A stretch of 64,000 nucleotides of DNA from Hemileia vastatrix. Lineage: Eukaryota > Basidiomycota > Pucciniomycetes > Pucciniales > Zaghouaniaceae. Location: the NCBI GenBank assembly GCA_030280995.1, contig JASXTE010000010.1, positions 20,787,823 through 20,851,822 on the forward strand, read 5' to 3'. The notes beneath the pieces are model-generated. The model saw nothing but the letters and a program-made list of their open reading frames with translations, searched no databases and was not told where the DNA came from. Below are positions 22,801 to 31,460 of this stretch, in pieces (position 1 is the first letter of the stretch; every line of letters begins with the position of its first letter). Position numbers and translations under genes: made by a program.

Positions 22801-25693
22801 CATGAGCAAATGCCATAGGATATGATTTAATGAACTTCAAAATGTCTTCTTGTTCAATTTTTGAGAGTTGAGGACTGAAAGAGGCCTTTTGGATTTCATT
22901 TTCCAATTCACCCACTTCATTGGTGGCTCTTCCACCTTGCAGTTGTTCTTCTCTAGGAGAAATGGCATATACTGAATTTTCAGAACATATCTTGAATTTC
23001 CTTTTACCATTCACTCCTATGGTGAAACAACAGTTTGCAGGATCTAGTTTAATGCCAAATTTTGTCAATAAATCATTGCCAATAATAAACCAATCACTAC
23101 AATTATTATTATCCATTACTACAAATTCACAAACTGCTCTAACATATCCATTATTATATTTAAAGAATACAGCAGTTTTGTATTTGCCAATTGGATTTAA
23201 TACTGAACCAAAACCCCTCCAGTTCTTTGTCTGAACAGGTTCTAGTTTTTCCTGGTACTTACTATCAAGTTTCATTAATGCATTAAGTGAAACTACACTA
23301 CCTGCAGCCCCAGTGTCAAGAATGGCATTCATTTCTTTTCCACATATGATAATAGGTGCTCTGATAGGTGTTATTTTGTAAGTATCATGAGATACATCTT
23401 TAATTATTTCAGCTTCCTCTATGGAAGTTAAAGATGTGTCTGTATGAGGTATAGCATCATTCAGGAACATTATATCCTGTTCTAATACAAATATCTCATT
23501 TTCATCATCACTGTAAGATATGTTACTCTTGCAATCCTCACTGGATTCCACATTCTCATCTTCATGATTACTAGGTTCAGAATTCTGTGAGGTTTCAATA
23601 ACATTTATTCTTTTCTTACACGTGTGACCTTTAACCCAAGGTTCATTACATTTGTAACAAGTGTTATTTTCTTGTCTCTTAGGGACAAGGGGAGCTGAAG
23701 GTTTTTTCTTTTCCACTGGTAACTTACTTGTAGTAGGTTTTACCATGTCAACACTTTGTCTGTAATTACTATACTTGGTTTCATACTTGTGGTTTAATAA
23801 TATCTCATTGCATATATTAATGAATCCAGAGGTGTCTCTGACAGTTTCAGTTCTAGCTACAATAATGTCTCTAACTGATATAGGCAACTTGTATATTATT
23901 TTTTCTTTCCACTCTTCATAATCCATTTTTGGATCCATAGCTTTCATGATTTTTATTAAATTCATTAAGAAGACCATGGGTTTATCTCCAGCATTTGGAT
24001 TATATCTGGCCCTTTCATACAGTCTTTGTTGAGTGATTCTAAATTTTGGGCCACCAAATTGCCTTTCAATTAGTGCCTTCCATTCATTCCAGGAGTAATT
24101 AATTCCCTCACTTAATACAGATTCAAACCAGAATAAGGCCACATCTGTAAATAAAGATATTAACTTTGAAGTAATTTCTTCATCAGGTAATTTATATGAA
24201 AATCTTAAGTTATCAATTCTTTGTATGAATTGTTGCCAATCAGATTTTGAATCCCCGTCAAAAGAAGGGTACTGATCTAACTTAGGCCAGTTCTTTTGGC
24301 TAGTTTTAGCTTCCCTAACCTGAGGAATATTGAGTAATTCACTCACTTTAGAAAGATGATCATTAATTTCATCTTTTACTGATTTTATATTCTCAGAGCC
24401 CATGACACTATGTTCATGTTCCATCATTGGTTTATCATCAGAGTGTTTCATAAAAACTGGTACTCTTTCTACATAAGAGGTATTATCCTTTATTGTTTCA
24501 GTATTTTTCAAAATGTTGGCTACCTCAATTTCTACTCTTTGTAACCTATCTTTTATTACAGGTACATGAGTTAAAGTATCATTTACATTTGAAAAAGACA
24601 ATTTTACACGTCCCTCTATGGTGGCCATAATATTCTGAGAATGTTCTAATTTAATTTCTAAATTTTTAATCTCAGAATTTAATCTTTTGTTTTCATTGAT
24701 CAATTCATTATTTGAATTCTCAATAATTTTTAACTTATTGGCTGTTGTACTCAATGATTGTGTGATGTTTAATAATACACTTACTGTATTATTGTTGGAC
24801 TCTCTAGAGAATTCTTCCAATTTTTCAATTCTCAATAATAATTTACTAATTATTTTTGATTCCATTGGATTTTCTTTCAGAAAATATTCAATTTTGTCTG
24901 TTTCCAATTCAGAAGATTCATCATCAGGGTCAATTTTTTCTTCATTTGATTCCATTTTTATATTAATAGTATTTTCCTGGTGATCAATAAAACTATGTAC
25001 ATTGTCCTCATGTAATGACAAGTCTAACATGTTATTTTCAAATGAATAATTTTTTAAATCCTTATCAATTATATCCAATAACTCTCTATCAATTTCATTA
25101 CCTATAAGTAATTCATTGTTAGGATTATATAATTGATCTTGAGAAGATGGATGACTTACCACGGTCTTATTCCATTTCCCCTGCCTCTCCTTGGCTTTCC
25201 CCTGTAAGGGTGACTGCTGGATCCCTGTTGAGGAAGACTGTTGTAGTTTTGGGCATACCAATCCCACTTCCATTTGCTTACAGTTATCTTTTGGTCCTCT
25301 TCTGGGACTGGAGGTGTTGCTGTGGTATTTGGTGCCACTGGTTGTTGATGAGACCTTATATCCACTAGAGCCTGGTTGACTTCTATAAAGCCCTGTGCCG
25401 CCCTTTTCTCCAGATTGTTGATCTGGTCTAACATATTGTTTACTCTTATTGTTAGTGTATTCAGTAGGGTTGAGAGGGAGTGAATTTGCTCTTGTAAGGT
25501 GTTTTTGGACTTCTTTATTGACATTTGTTTTAAGAGCTTTTCCTTTTCCTCCATGGACATTGGTGGGGTGTTGTTTATTGTTACTGGTGATTCTTGACCC
25601 TCCATTTGGATGTCCTGTAACAGGTCTTTCAGCTCTAGTTCTTAAGTTATAAGGTTTTGCCTTATTACTTACAATGTCATTGTTGTCACACAT
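19820..25693 (-). CDS. Gag-Pol polyprotein of gypsy element A (1957 aa)
   Basis: This one frame encodes the capsid and all enzymes for reverse transcription and integration. In order: a basic low-complexity N-terminus (1-190); a coiled-coil stretch (about 270-400); a retrotransposon Gag domain near 465-560 (WPKLDQYPSFDGD); a CX2CX7HXC zinc knuckle near 680 (CYKCNEPWVKGHTC); an aspartic protease with DTGA near 795; reverse transcriptase with YIDD near 1146; RNase H with TDAS near 1295; integrase with an HHCC finger near 1528-1568 and the D-D-E residues in NMDF (about 1596), SDRDPKF (about 1660) and LAERMIQ (about 1695); a GPY/F-like LKDPFVGPF near 1843; and a C-terminal chromodomain near 1911-1950 (EYLLRFKGK, DKWIPE). 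There is no frameshift or stop. Fused gag and pol without a frame change is usual in several chromovirus lineages. The chromodomain would steer integration to marked chromatin. Confidence 0.95.
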   Translation of the reverse strand: MCDNNDIVSNKAKPYNLRTRAERPVTGHPNGGSRITSNNKQHPTNVHGGKGKALKTNVNKEVQKHLTRANSLPLNPTEYTNNKSKQYVRPDQQSGEKGGTGLYRSQPGSSGYKVSSTTSGTKYHSNTSSPRRGPKDNCKQMEVGLVCPKLQQSSSTGIQQSPLQGKAKERQGKWNKTVVSHPSSQDQLYNPNNELLIGNEIDRELLDIIDKDLKNYSFENNMLDLSLHEDNVHSFIDHQENTINIKMESNEEKIDPDDESSELETDKIEYFLKENPMESKIISKLLLRIEKLEEFSRESNNNTVSVLLNITQSLSTTANKLKIIENSNNELINENKRLNSEIKNLEIKLEHSQNIMATIEGRVKLSFSNVNDTLTHVPVIKDRLQRVEIEVANILKNTETIKDNTSYVERVPVFMKHSDDKPMMEHEHSVMGSENIKSVKDEINDHLSKVSELLNIPQVREAKTSQKNWPKLDQYPSFDGDSKSDWQQFIQRIDNLRFSYKLPDEEITSKLISLFTDVALFWFESVLSEGINYSWNEWKALIERQFGGPKFRITQQRLYERARYNPNAGDKPMVFLMNLIKIMKAMDPKMDYEEWKEKIIYKLPISVRDIIVARTETVRDTSGFINICNEILLNHKYETKYSNYRQSVDMVKPTTSKLPVEKKKPSAPLVPKRQENNTCYKCNEPWVKGHTCKKRINVIETSQNSEPSNHEDENVESSEDCKSNISYSDDENEIFVLEQDIMFLNDAIPHTDTSLTSIEEAEIIKDVSHDTYKITPIRAPIIICGKEMNAILDTGAAGSVVSLNALMKLDSKYQEKLEPVQTKNWRGFGSVLNPIGKYKTAVFFKYNNGYVRAVCEFVVMDNNNCSDWFIIGNDLLTKFGIKLDPANCCFTIGVNGKRKFKICSENSVYAISPREEQLQGGRATNEVGELENEIQKASFSPQLSKIEQEDILKFIKSYPMAFAHGSNELGLVKDHEMKISLSCDLDNIPGSLKKKPYPASPAKRKDIEDNIKLLLKMGIVEKVDTTPKYCVISPVLISYEKDKARLCGDYRALNTYTVDDIYPLPRIASIHATLQGAKYISCLDGNKGYHQIPVERNSQNYLLITTHMGIFKYVRMPFGPKNAPSVFQKLMDSVFHQEMVEGWLLVYIDDIIVFSKTYDEHLNHLKRVFQKMDEINMTIALKKCKFGFQSLKVLGHVVSGLQICVDQNKVAAIKKIGIPKNVKEVQSFLGMCGYYRQYIKNYQSIAAPLTTLIRKNEAFIWNNERQRAFNKLKECLMSAPILGLPDFTLPFILYTDASFIGLGAALQQKQIINGKLSEVVICYISRTLRKTELRYGATQLECLAMVWALEKLHYYLEDQKFELITDCSAVKSLLNMKTPNRHMFRWQLAVQEYRGRMTITHRAGTLHSNVDLLSRSPLPNDADNPAYVPENEVIHIFGIYIVDLEEEFMQTILENYSSDKDLSKLSTILNDPTNASMSALIKTLPPKYKNALEKGKLSIEDGYIYYRKKLSNVIVIPPSMKELMLSTCHDDILAGHFDFNKTLTRVKNTAWWINMKEDVQKYIETCDSCQKSKRLTGKRAGLLQQIEQPKAPWEIINMDFVTGLPLAGEESFNSCWVIVDRLTKMCKFIPTHKEVSAKDLALLWWTQMMNTAGFPKAIISDRDPKFTSEFWTSLMEVSGCQLKLSTAHHPQTDGLAERMIQTLEDMIRRYCAFGLEYKDNEKFTHDWVTLIPGLEFAYNSTTHSVTEKKPFELWLGYVPNTPVNHLNKLPRLDIHPGTKSFIHMQQMCRKHAEECIQKAFEYEKKRWDKSHKEFEFKKGDEVLISTLHFNLQGNVKLKDPFVGPFVVNKMVGNNAVEVILYAPYDRKHPVFPISLLKPYHANDPDLFPKRRGRPKKQPEEIVEKAEIEKILKKRILTKEKGTEYLLRFKGKSNEFDKWIPEKEISNLSTLLKKFKQK
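25156..25605 (-). CDS. Overlapping +1-frame ORF within gag of gypsy element A (149 aa), unknown
   Basis: An ATG-initiated frame of 149 codons lies entirely inside the 5' part of gag, in the +1 frame. It has a clear heptad coiled coil (about residues 38-90: LQEQIHSLSTLLNTL, NNMLDQINNLEKRAAQ), then a Pro-rich linker, WKWDWYAQNY, HPYRGKPRRGRG and a final Trp. The second gypsy element keeps a matching frame at 51542-51883 with WKWDYLMSHY, HPY, an Arg-rich patch and a final Trp, although its gag frame is broken there. Gag in this stretch is low complexity. It may be a real second protein, or the ancestral gag start now reached by frameshifting. The function is unknown. Confidence 0.5.
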   Translation of the reverse strand: MEGQESPVTINNTPPMSMEEKEKLLKQMSIKKSKNTLQEQIHSLSTLLNTLTIRVNNMLDQINNLEKRAAQGFIEVNQALVDIRSHQQPVAPNTTATPPVPEEDQKITVSKWKWDWYAQNYNSLPQQGSSSHPYRGKPRRGRGNGIRPW

Positions 25694-26364
25694 TTTTACG
25701 TGGAATTTTAGAGAATTGAAAGTTTAGATATAAAAACTTTCAAAAAAGAGTTTTATCAGTATTTATCAATACCACTGAAGACAATTTTATTGCTTACTTA
25801 TTGGTATGAAGTGAATCTTTAAGTGCCAAAAGTCAAATATGCTTTTTATGTGGTCACTTAATTTAACTGGTCTACAATATGTAGCCGTGTTTTTATATTT
25901 AAAAGAAAACAACTCTTAGTAAGATTCTCTCTAAATATTTAATGAGTATTACAAACCAATAAAAAGAAAAAATTAAGAGTCCTGTTAAAAGAAAACAATT
26001 AATCAGTTTATTTGGTTTATTATCTGCAAAGATCACAAATTTAATTGGTCTATTGACAGACTCCCACTAAGAACAATTTTATGTTAAATTAGTGGTAAAA
26101 ATTTTATCTGCAAAGATCACAAATTTAATTGGTCTATTGACAGACCCACTAATAACAATTATATGTTAAATTAGTGGTAAAATTGTTGATTCAATATCAC
26201 AATTTTATTATATAACAGGGCTTCTTTTTCTGAAATCACTATATAAGTGACCCCAACCTGTTGTAATTATCCAAATATTTCTATAGGGATATTATTTACA
26301 TGTACCTCCTTTGAAAATTTCACTTACTGGATTATAACAGAATTCTTGAGGAAAGTTCCCCAAT
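25694..26364 (-). promoter_or_regulatory. Leader of gypsy element A with candidate primer site and an 84-bp tandem duplication
   Basis: No ORF. Directly after the 5' LTR the minus strand reads ATTGGGGAACTTTCC (26350-26364); TGGGGAAC could be a primer-binding site, but I cannot match it to a tRNA with certainty. An 84-bp unit (TATCTGCAAAGATCACAAAT...) is duplicated in tandem at 26021-26104 and 26105-26187 with a few differences. The AT-rich remainder precedes the gag ATG. Confidence 0.6.
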
Positions 26365-27864
26365 TGTCAGGCTAAGGTCAAGTACAAAGACATGAACTAG
26401 CTTGAATGGTCAGTTGTCTAGAAGATTTTAATGGTCCTATATGAATACTGTAGTACTAATCCACTAAGTTGTAAAATATAATCAAATATAAAGGTCTCAG
26501 TAATATAATTCTCACTATTTTTATATATGGCTTACAATCTTTGTAGTTGGTAGAAAAATAGATTTAATAATTCAGATACTATTCAAAAGTCTTATAAAAG
26601 TACTAATTGATATGTATTGTAATTTATTTGGTTATATTGGTTAAATTGTAATGATAAAGAATGAATAAATACAACCCAAAAACCTCCTCCTTTTATACAC
26701 ACTGAGTTCCCCAATGATTCCCTTGATGTACCACCCAATACAAAGTTAATGACGCCTCTAAACAACTAATAGACATGCCCATCAACATTCCCAGTAACCC
26801 ATGACATAATTAGAAGAATAACAACCGCCAAAATCCTGTAATAATAAGAGAAATCCATCAAAATTAAAGAAAAAGACAAAAAGAGAGTATATGTGTATAA
26901 AACAATAATATTAAAGACTAAAGGAGACTTTTTAAGGTTAATAATAGCTTAATAATAAGGGGGATTGACTGTAGAAATAATGGGGCTAATCCTGACATGA
27001 TACTACGTGAAATTCCCATTCAAAAATAACCAAAATTGACTGAGAAACTACCCAAAAACTTAAAAAAGAGCGTGAGATGTGGGGTAACTACATGCAGTTC
27101 TTGGCAGGCTCTTGCACGGGTAAATCCTTGACTAAAATTAGGTGAATTTAAGCGTGGTGATGAAATAAAGTGCCAAGAGTGAGGTTATTAATGAAATTAG
27201 TGCATATAAACAAGGTCAATGCATTATTAATTAAGCTAGGACACTAAATAAGCGCCTGTTGCCTATTTTAGTGTGTTTCCCCACAGTGGGCGTAGAATGT
27301 GGGGTAATTATAGTGTGAAAAAGCTAACTTTGCTAAAAATGAAGCTATTCACACGGGAAAAAAGCAGGCAGTATGTGGCCAGTACACAGAAGCCATTTCT
27401 GGCATAAAAAACACCAAATTTGAAAAGTGTTATTTTTATGCATTTAAATAGCCAAATCAATAGTTCTAAATGAGCCCAATTGATCTGTCAAAGCGCAATT
27501 TTGATATTCTCAATTTTATAGCGCATATAGTCAACTTTTAAGTGAAATAAAGCGCATTTCTTGTTTTTTGCATAAAACAATGAATATAACAGCTTTAAGT
27601 GTACTTAAAAATTATGTAGCCTTATACTTAAGGTTTTTAAGATTACCCTAACATATTCCAACTTAATATTAAGTACATAAGACCTATAAAAGGTGGATAT
27701 ATGCGTGTATATAAGGTGTTATAATGGCATTTTTTGTGTATTATCATAATTTTACTTATGTATACTATTTGTGTACTCTTATTTATTATTCCCATGTATA
27801 GTTCATGTGTTTAACATAACTTATAATTACTTTTTACTCAGTCCTGGAGATATACAGGCTGACA
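26365..27864 (-). repeat. 5' LTR of gypsy element A
   Basis: 1500 bp, equal in length to the 3' LTR and different at about five positions. On the minus strand it would supply the promoter for the gag-pol transcript (TATAAAAGGAGG motif near 26690-26705). The frame at 27771-28193 crosses from this LTR into the SANT-like gene exon and is an artefact of the insertion. Confidence 0.93.
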
Positions 27865-28860
27865 TTAATCCTGTAAACATGTTGGATGGAGAAGATCCAA
27901 TCTCCAAACATGATGTCGAAGCAAATCTTTTCCCATCCTCTTCCTCCACTCAAGCCTCCCCTCATTTGAATGAGACATATCTAGATAGCTTTTCTGTAGA
28001 TCCTATAGGTGATTTAACCCAACCAAATCTAACTCAGGTCTGTTTCTTTTTTCTTTTCTTTTATCTTATCAATTCTATTTTTTATTTACTTATCTTTTTC
28101 TTATTTCTTAAAAGGCTGATGAACAAACCCAGGATCCTCAATCAACTGAGTCTGAAGCTAGTGAAAATGATGAGGAGGAAAATGCTACATTGAACAAAAA
28201 GAGAAGGGCTTCAAGTAGTCTAAATTTCCTCTCCCAAAGAAGACGAAAAAGTGATACTTCATCACAAACACCTTTTTCTTCGATGGAACAGTTTTTAGAA
28301 AAACGTGATGCTGGTAAGTGATATCATACCTCTTATTACTTTACTCTGCTTTTCTTCTACTTTATGTTAATTTTTATTCTCACTCTAGAACAAGTGGAAA
28401 TTTCTAAAGAGACTCTAAGCTTTGAAAAGAAGAAATACGAGCTCTCTTTAAGGAGGGATGACAGAGTACAAGATTTGGAAGAGAGGAAGTACGAGCTCTC
28501 CTTACAGAAGGATGATCGGGTCCAAGATTTGGAGGAGAAGAAGTTCGAGTTAACTCTTAGTATTGAAAAATCCAAAAAAGAGGAAAAAACACTCAAGCAT
28601 CAAAACTTAATGGAACAGATGAAGTATAAGCATGATCTTCAAGAAAGTTCTAAAAAGAAAGATTTCTTGATCGAATGCATTAAAGCAAAAAAATCTGTTG
28701 AAGAAATAGAACAATTAATGAAATTTTTTGTTGACTAGTTTCTTTTATTTCTTTCACACTTCATGTGTTCATATTTATTTGTACATAAATTTTACAATTA
28801 TTTTCTGTATTTCTTGAAATATCATATTTTAATGTTAAATATTCTTTTTTTAAATAAAAT

Positions 28861-29290
28861 TTTCAAGTCTCCTTTGAAAATTTGACAATCCCCCACCCCT
28901 GGATTTTTTTGAAGTAAGGGGTGGGTATCACAAAAATTCTTTCATGTCATGAATCTTGAAAGTTTTATATGAAAATTTGGCTTTACTACCCCCTGCATTT
29001 TACCGGTATCCCAAAAATTCTTACATGTCAAGAATTTCACAAGTCTTATAAGAAATTTTGGCAAAACCCCCCATGGATTTTATTGAAGTAAGGGACGGGT
29101 ATCACAAAAATATTTACAAGTCAAAAAAATTCTATATCTGTTTAAAAAAATTGGCAATACTCTCCCCTGCATTTTATTGAAGCAAGGGGTGGGTATCACC
29201 AAAATTTTTCTAAGTCATCAATTTCACATGTCAGATTTGAAAATTTGGCAATACCCCCCCCTGCATTTTATTGAAGTAAGGGGTGGAAGT
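28861..29290. repeat. Harbinger minisatellite (copy A), about five ~90-bp units
   Basis: Units share GCATTTTATTGAAGTAAGGG followed by GTGGGTATCACAAAAATT and a run such as ACATGTCAAGAATTTCACAA. It lies between the converging 3' ends of the SANT-like and dioxygenase genes. The same array occurs at the same place in copies B and C, so it belongs to the transposon. It may serve as a terminator region for both genes; that is inference. Confidence 0.85.
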
Positions 29291-29586
29291 CATCTAAATT
29301 TAATATAATTACATAAATTATTAAATAAATATCTAATATATATCAATTTCCCTAGTTTAAAGTAATGACAATTCTTCAAGCCAAAATGCAGACCAAGTCA
29401 AGAAACAAAAGTTTGGGACTTTCCACAGGTATAGGCAAGAGGAACCCCATGAAACAAATAAATGTTATCATGATTACCTGTTATACAACACAAGGTCGTT
29501 GGCCCATTACTTTAGTTGAGGAAATTGATACATAAAAAATATTTACTAAAAATTTATGAAAAAATATAAAATTTTCGATGACAACT
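29291..29586. other. Harbinger copy A spacer 3' of the dioxygenase
   Basis: There is no gene. CAAGCCAAAATGCAGACCAA and GGGACTTTCCACAGGTATAG near 29380-29430 recur, in reverse orientation, near 6290-6350 (copy C) and 62150-62210 (copy B). The spacer is therefore conserved transposon DNA, probably the 3' untranslated region of the dioxygenase. Confidence 0.55.
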
Positions 29587-30213
29587 CTAATCCCCATACT
29601 TTTTGGATCTAAATAAAGTTTTTTTAAATCGATTAACTTTACCTTCTTTCTTTACCTTATTGATTCTATGAATCAACTTATGACTGATTTGAAATGAGCA
29701 ACCAAAATGTGTTAAATCTTGACAGGATTCCAAACCAGGAGGAGCTTTGGTCGTTTGATGATTATCCTTAGAAGAATTCCAAATAGTTTCAATGATACCA
29801 TTTCCCAAACCAAAATCAATGATGCACCGGTGGTCTGGAAAATATAAACCATGTCCTTTGATTTTAGCTGGAGATGGTATTGGTTGCCCAGTAATTGGTT
29901 TGATATATGAGAATATACCAAAAGTAAGAAAATTGGCATCATTCCTATCGATATGAATCCTATTGTGGAATCCAGAATGAGTGATAATAACATTAGAGAA
30001 TAAAAGATATTTGTGGCTGATATCTTCCCATTCGGAGTCACACCAATTCAGTATTTCAACTTTGGTTGCAAGTTCATGATTTTCTTCAAATGCTTTATTA
30101 CAGAGCTTTTTGAGTCGAAAAGCAAGAAAAGAGTTAAAGGAAGGTAGAGTGTCCCATAAGCGAAAATCTTCATCTTTTTGAGCTTTAGTGATATTCTTGA
30201 GCAACGAATACAT
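29587..30213 (-). CDS. Tet-like 2OG-Fe(II) dioxygenase encoded by Harbinger copy A (catalytic exon, 208 aa)
   Basis: Enzymes of this group use Fe(II) and 2-oxoglutarate; TET/JBP relatives hydroxylate or oxidise methylated bases in DNA. The frame is open over 208 codons. The H-x-D iron site is H87/D89 in RIHIDRNDANFLTFGIFSYI, the distal iron ligand is probably H152 in IWNSSKDNHQTTKAP, and a further conserved block is LTHFGCSFQIS (168-178). The tail is Lys/Arg-rich. A splice acceptor (TATCTAG/GCATG) sits at the start, so the true N-terminus lies on an upstream exon. The upstream block seen in copy C (GFGWRKG) is not found here, so this copy may be N-terminally truncated. Copies B and C hold the same gene at the same place. 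Substrate and activity are unproven. Confidence 0.72.
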   Translation of the reverse strand: MYSLLKNITKAQKDEDFRLWDTLPSFNSFLAFRLKKLCNKAFEENHELATKVEILNWCDSEWEDISHKYLLFSNVIITHSGFHNRIHIDRNDANFLTFGIFSYIKPITGQPIPSPAKIKGHGLYFPDHRCIIDFGLGNGIIETIWNSSKDNHQTTKAPPGLESCQDLTHFGCSFQISHKLIHRINKVKKEGKVNRFKKTLFRSKKYGD

Positions 30214-31460
30214 GCCTAGATAATAATCATATAAGAGTTTCAGAATCCTTATCCTTTAAATATGCAATATAAAAATGTGAAATAAGACAAGTGAAATTTG
30301 GAAAAAAGGCTCAACTTCAAAGGTCAAAATCTCAGCAACCACTGAACCTAATTCAAACCTGTTTGAGGGAAATGAAAGATATGTTTTAGTAGAATCTTCA
30401 GTTAAAGGACATGTGATTAAAATAAACCTAACCCTAATCTGTTACATAAAAAAATGAAATAAAAATTTAAATTGGGAAAAAAAAGGCTCAACTTTAACAG
30501 TCAATATCTCAGCAACCACTGAATCAAATTCAAATCTGTTTGTAGGAAATGAAAGGTAGCCTTCAGGAGAATCTTCAGTAAAAAGAACATTAGATTTGAA
30601 TAAACCTAACCCTAATTCCAAGTCTGATTTTCAAAATTTTACAAAAACTTGAAAAGTGGTAATGAAGATGAGATCAAAAGGAGTTTTATAAGTTCACTGT
30701 TATCCAGATAAGAGTCATACATATATTTAAGTATGAAGTTTTCATAAAAGAAATGAGATATCATATAGGCATGAAAAAAAGGAGATGAAACTTACCTTGA
30801 TTGAAAAGTAGGAAAAATAGAGTGAGAAAGATTGATGTTGGAATTGTGGGGAAATTGAATATGGAGTAAGTGAAATGCATAAAGAATGTGCAATGTATGT
30901 GTTTCAATGAAATGGAGCCAAAAAAAAGTGAAATAAGGGAAAGGGGGGATAATGACCATGCCAAGGAGGGATGAAGAGTAGGGTGATGGAGCTAAAAAAG
31001 AAAGTAAAGAGGGAGAGAAAAAAAAGGTTAATTATACCATTTAAATCCAAAATAACCACTTACAAAAAAAATTTTGATAAAAAAAATAAAATAAACAGAA
31101 AAAAACAAAAAAAAATATAATTAGTAATCAAAAAATCAAAAACAATGAATAAAATGACTTACCTGGAAAGATGAGATGACAAAATGAATGAAACCAAATT
31201 GTTTAAGGGATGTTGGAGGAGAATAGGAAAAGGATATGAGGGATTAATGAAAAAAAAAATCACTGACAAAATATGCAATTTCAGAAAATATGCGATTTCA
31301 TGTTGAGCTGGTGAAAGAAAACCAATGAGCCATCCAAAAAAAGATATTCACCGTAAATTCAAAAAAAAAAATGATTATGCAACAAACCAAAATACAAAAC
31401 CAGGTGAATAAAGTACACAAAGATGACATTTGGAAAGTATGAAAACATAAAAATTAAAAA
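30214..31460 (-). promoter_or_regulatory. Upstream region of the dioxygenase and 3' flank of the nuclease, Harbinger copy A
   Basis: Two ~177-bp tandem units start near 30301 and 30478 (shared phrase TCTCAGCAACCACTGAA). On the minus strand, strong splice donors occur near 30796 (CAATCAAG/GTAAGTTT) and near 31163 (TTTCCAG/GTAAGTCA). The second is conserved in copies B (about 48743) and C (about 3751) and probably ends a 5' untranslated exon. The frame at 30761-30964 is low in complexity and not conserved. Confidence 0.55.

Larger units (their letters stand above)
18138..27864 (-). mobile_element. Ty3/gypsy chromodomain LTR retrotransposon (family A), full length and probably young
   Basis: LTRs are 18138-19637 and 26365-27864, both 1500 bp; I count five base differences and no indel. 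Termini are TGTCAGCCT and AGGCTAAGG-side TGTCAGG, forming short inverted ends. The target duplication TTAAT is exact (18133-18137 and 27865-27869). The purine-rich tract GGGGTGGGCAAG lies directly before the 3' LTR (19638-19649, minus strand). One continuous gag-pol frame lies inside. The minus orientation is opposite to the host SANT-like gene. Everything needed for activity appears present. Confidence 0.95.
17652..28738 (+). pseudogene. SANT/Myb-like DNA-binding protein of Harbinger copy A, interrupted by a gypsy element
   Basis: In Harbinger elements this protein binds the element ends and helps bring the nuclease to DNA. Exon 1 runs 17652-18137 and resumes at 27870-28037 after the retrotransposon; exon 2 is 28115-28313 and exon 3 is 28389-28738. 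All junctions keep frame once the insert and one copy of TTAAT are ignored, giving about 400 codons without a stop. The SANT/trihelix-like domain covers roughly residues 38-150 (LKKDEHLILINWL, KVNGYLLMVNELRNKTKGRI, ERFKHYRAKYKKAKAL). The last exon is a charged coiled coil with a repeated KYELSL..DDRVQDLEE unit. ATG 17652 is preferred to an upstream ATG at 17616, which adds a hydrophobic leader absent from the relatives. The gene was intact until a recent gypsy insertion. Confidence 0.85.

Noticed and set aside
27771..28193. 140-codon ORF starting in the gypsy 5' LTR and running into the SANT-like gene
   Set aside because: It is a chance read-through across the insertion border; the first part is LTR sequence.
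28357..28596. Minus-strand open frame over the SANT-like gene last exon
   Set aside because: It is the shadow of the repeated coiled-coil codons; the plus strand has the conserved splice sites and homologues.
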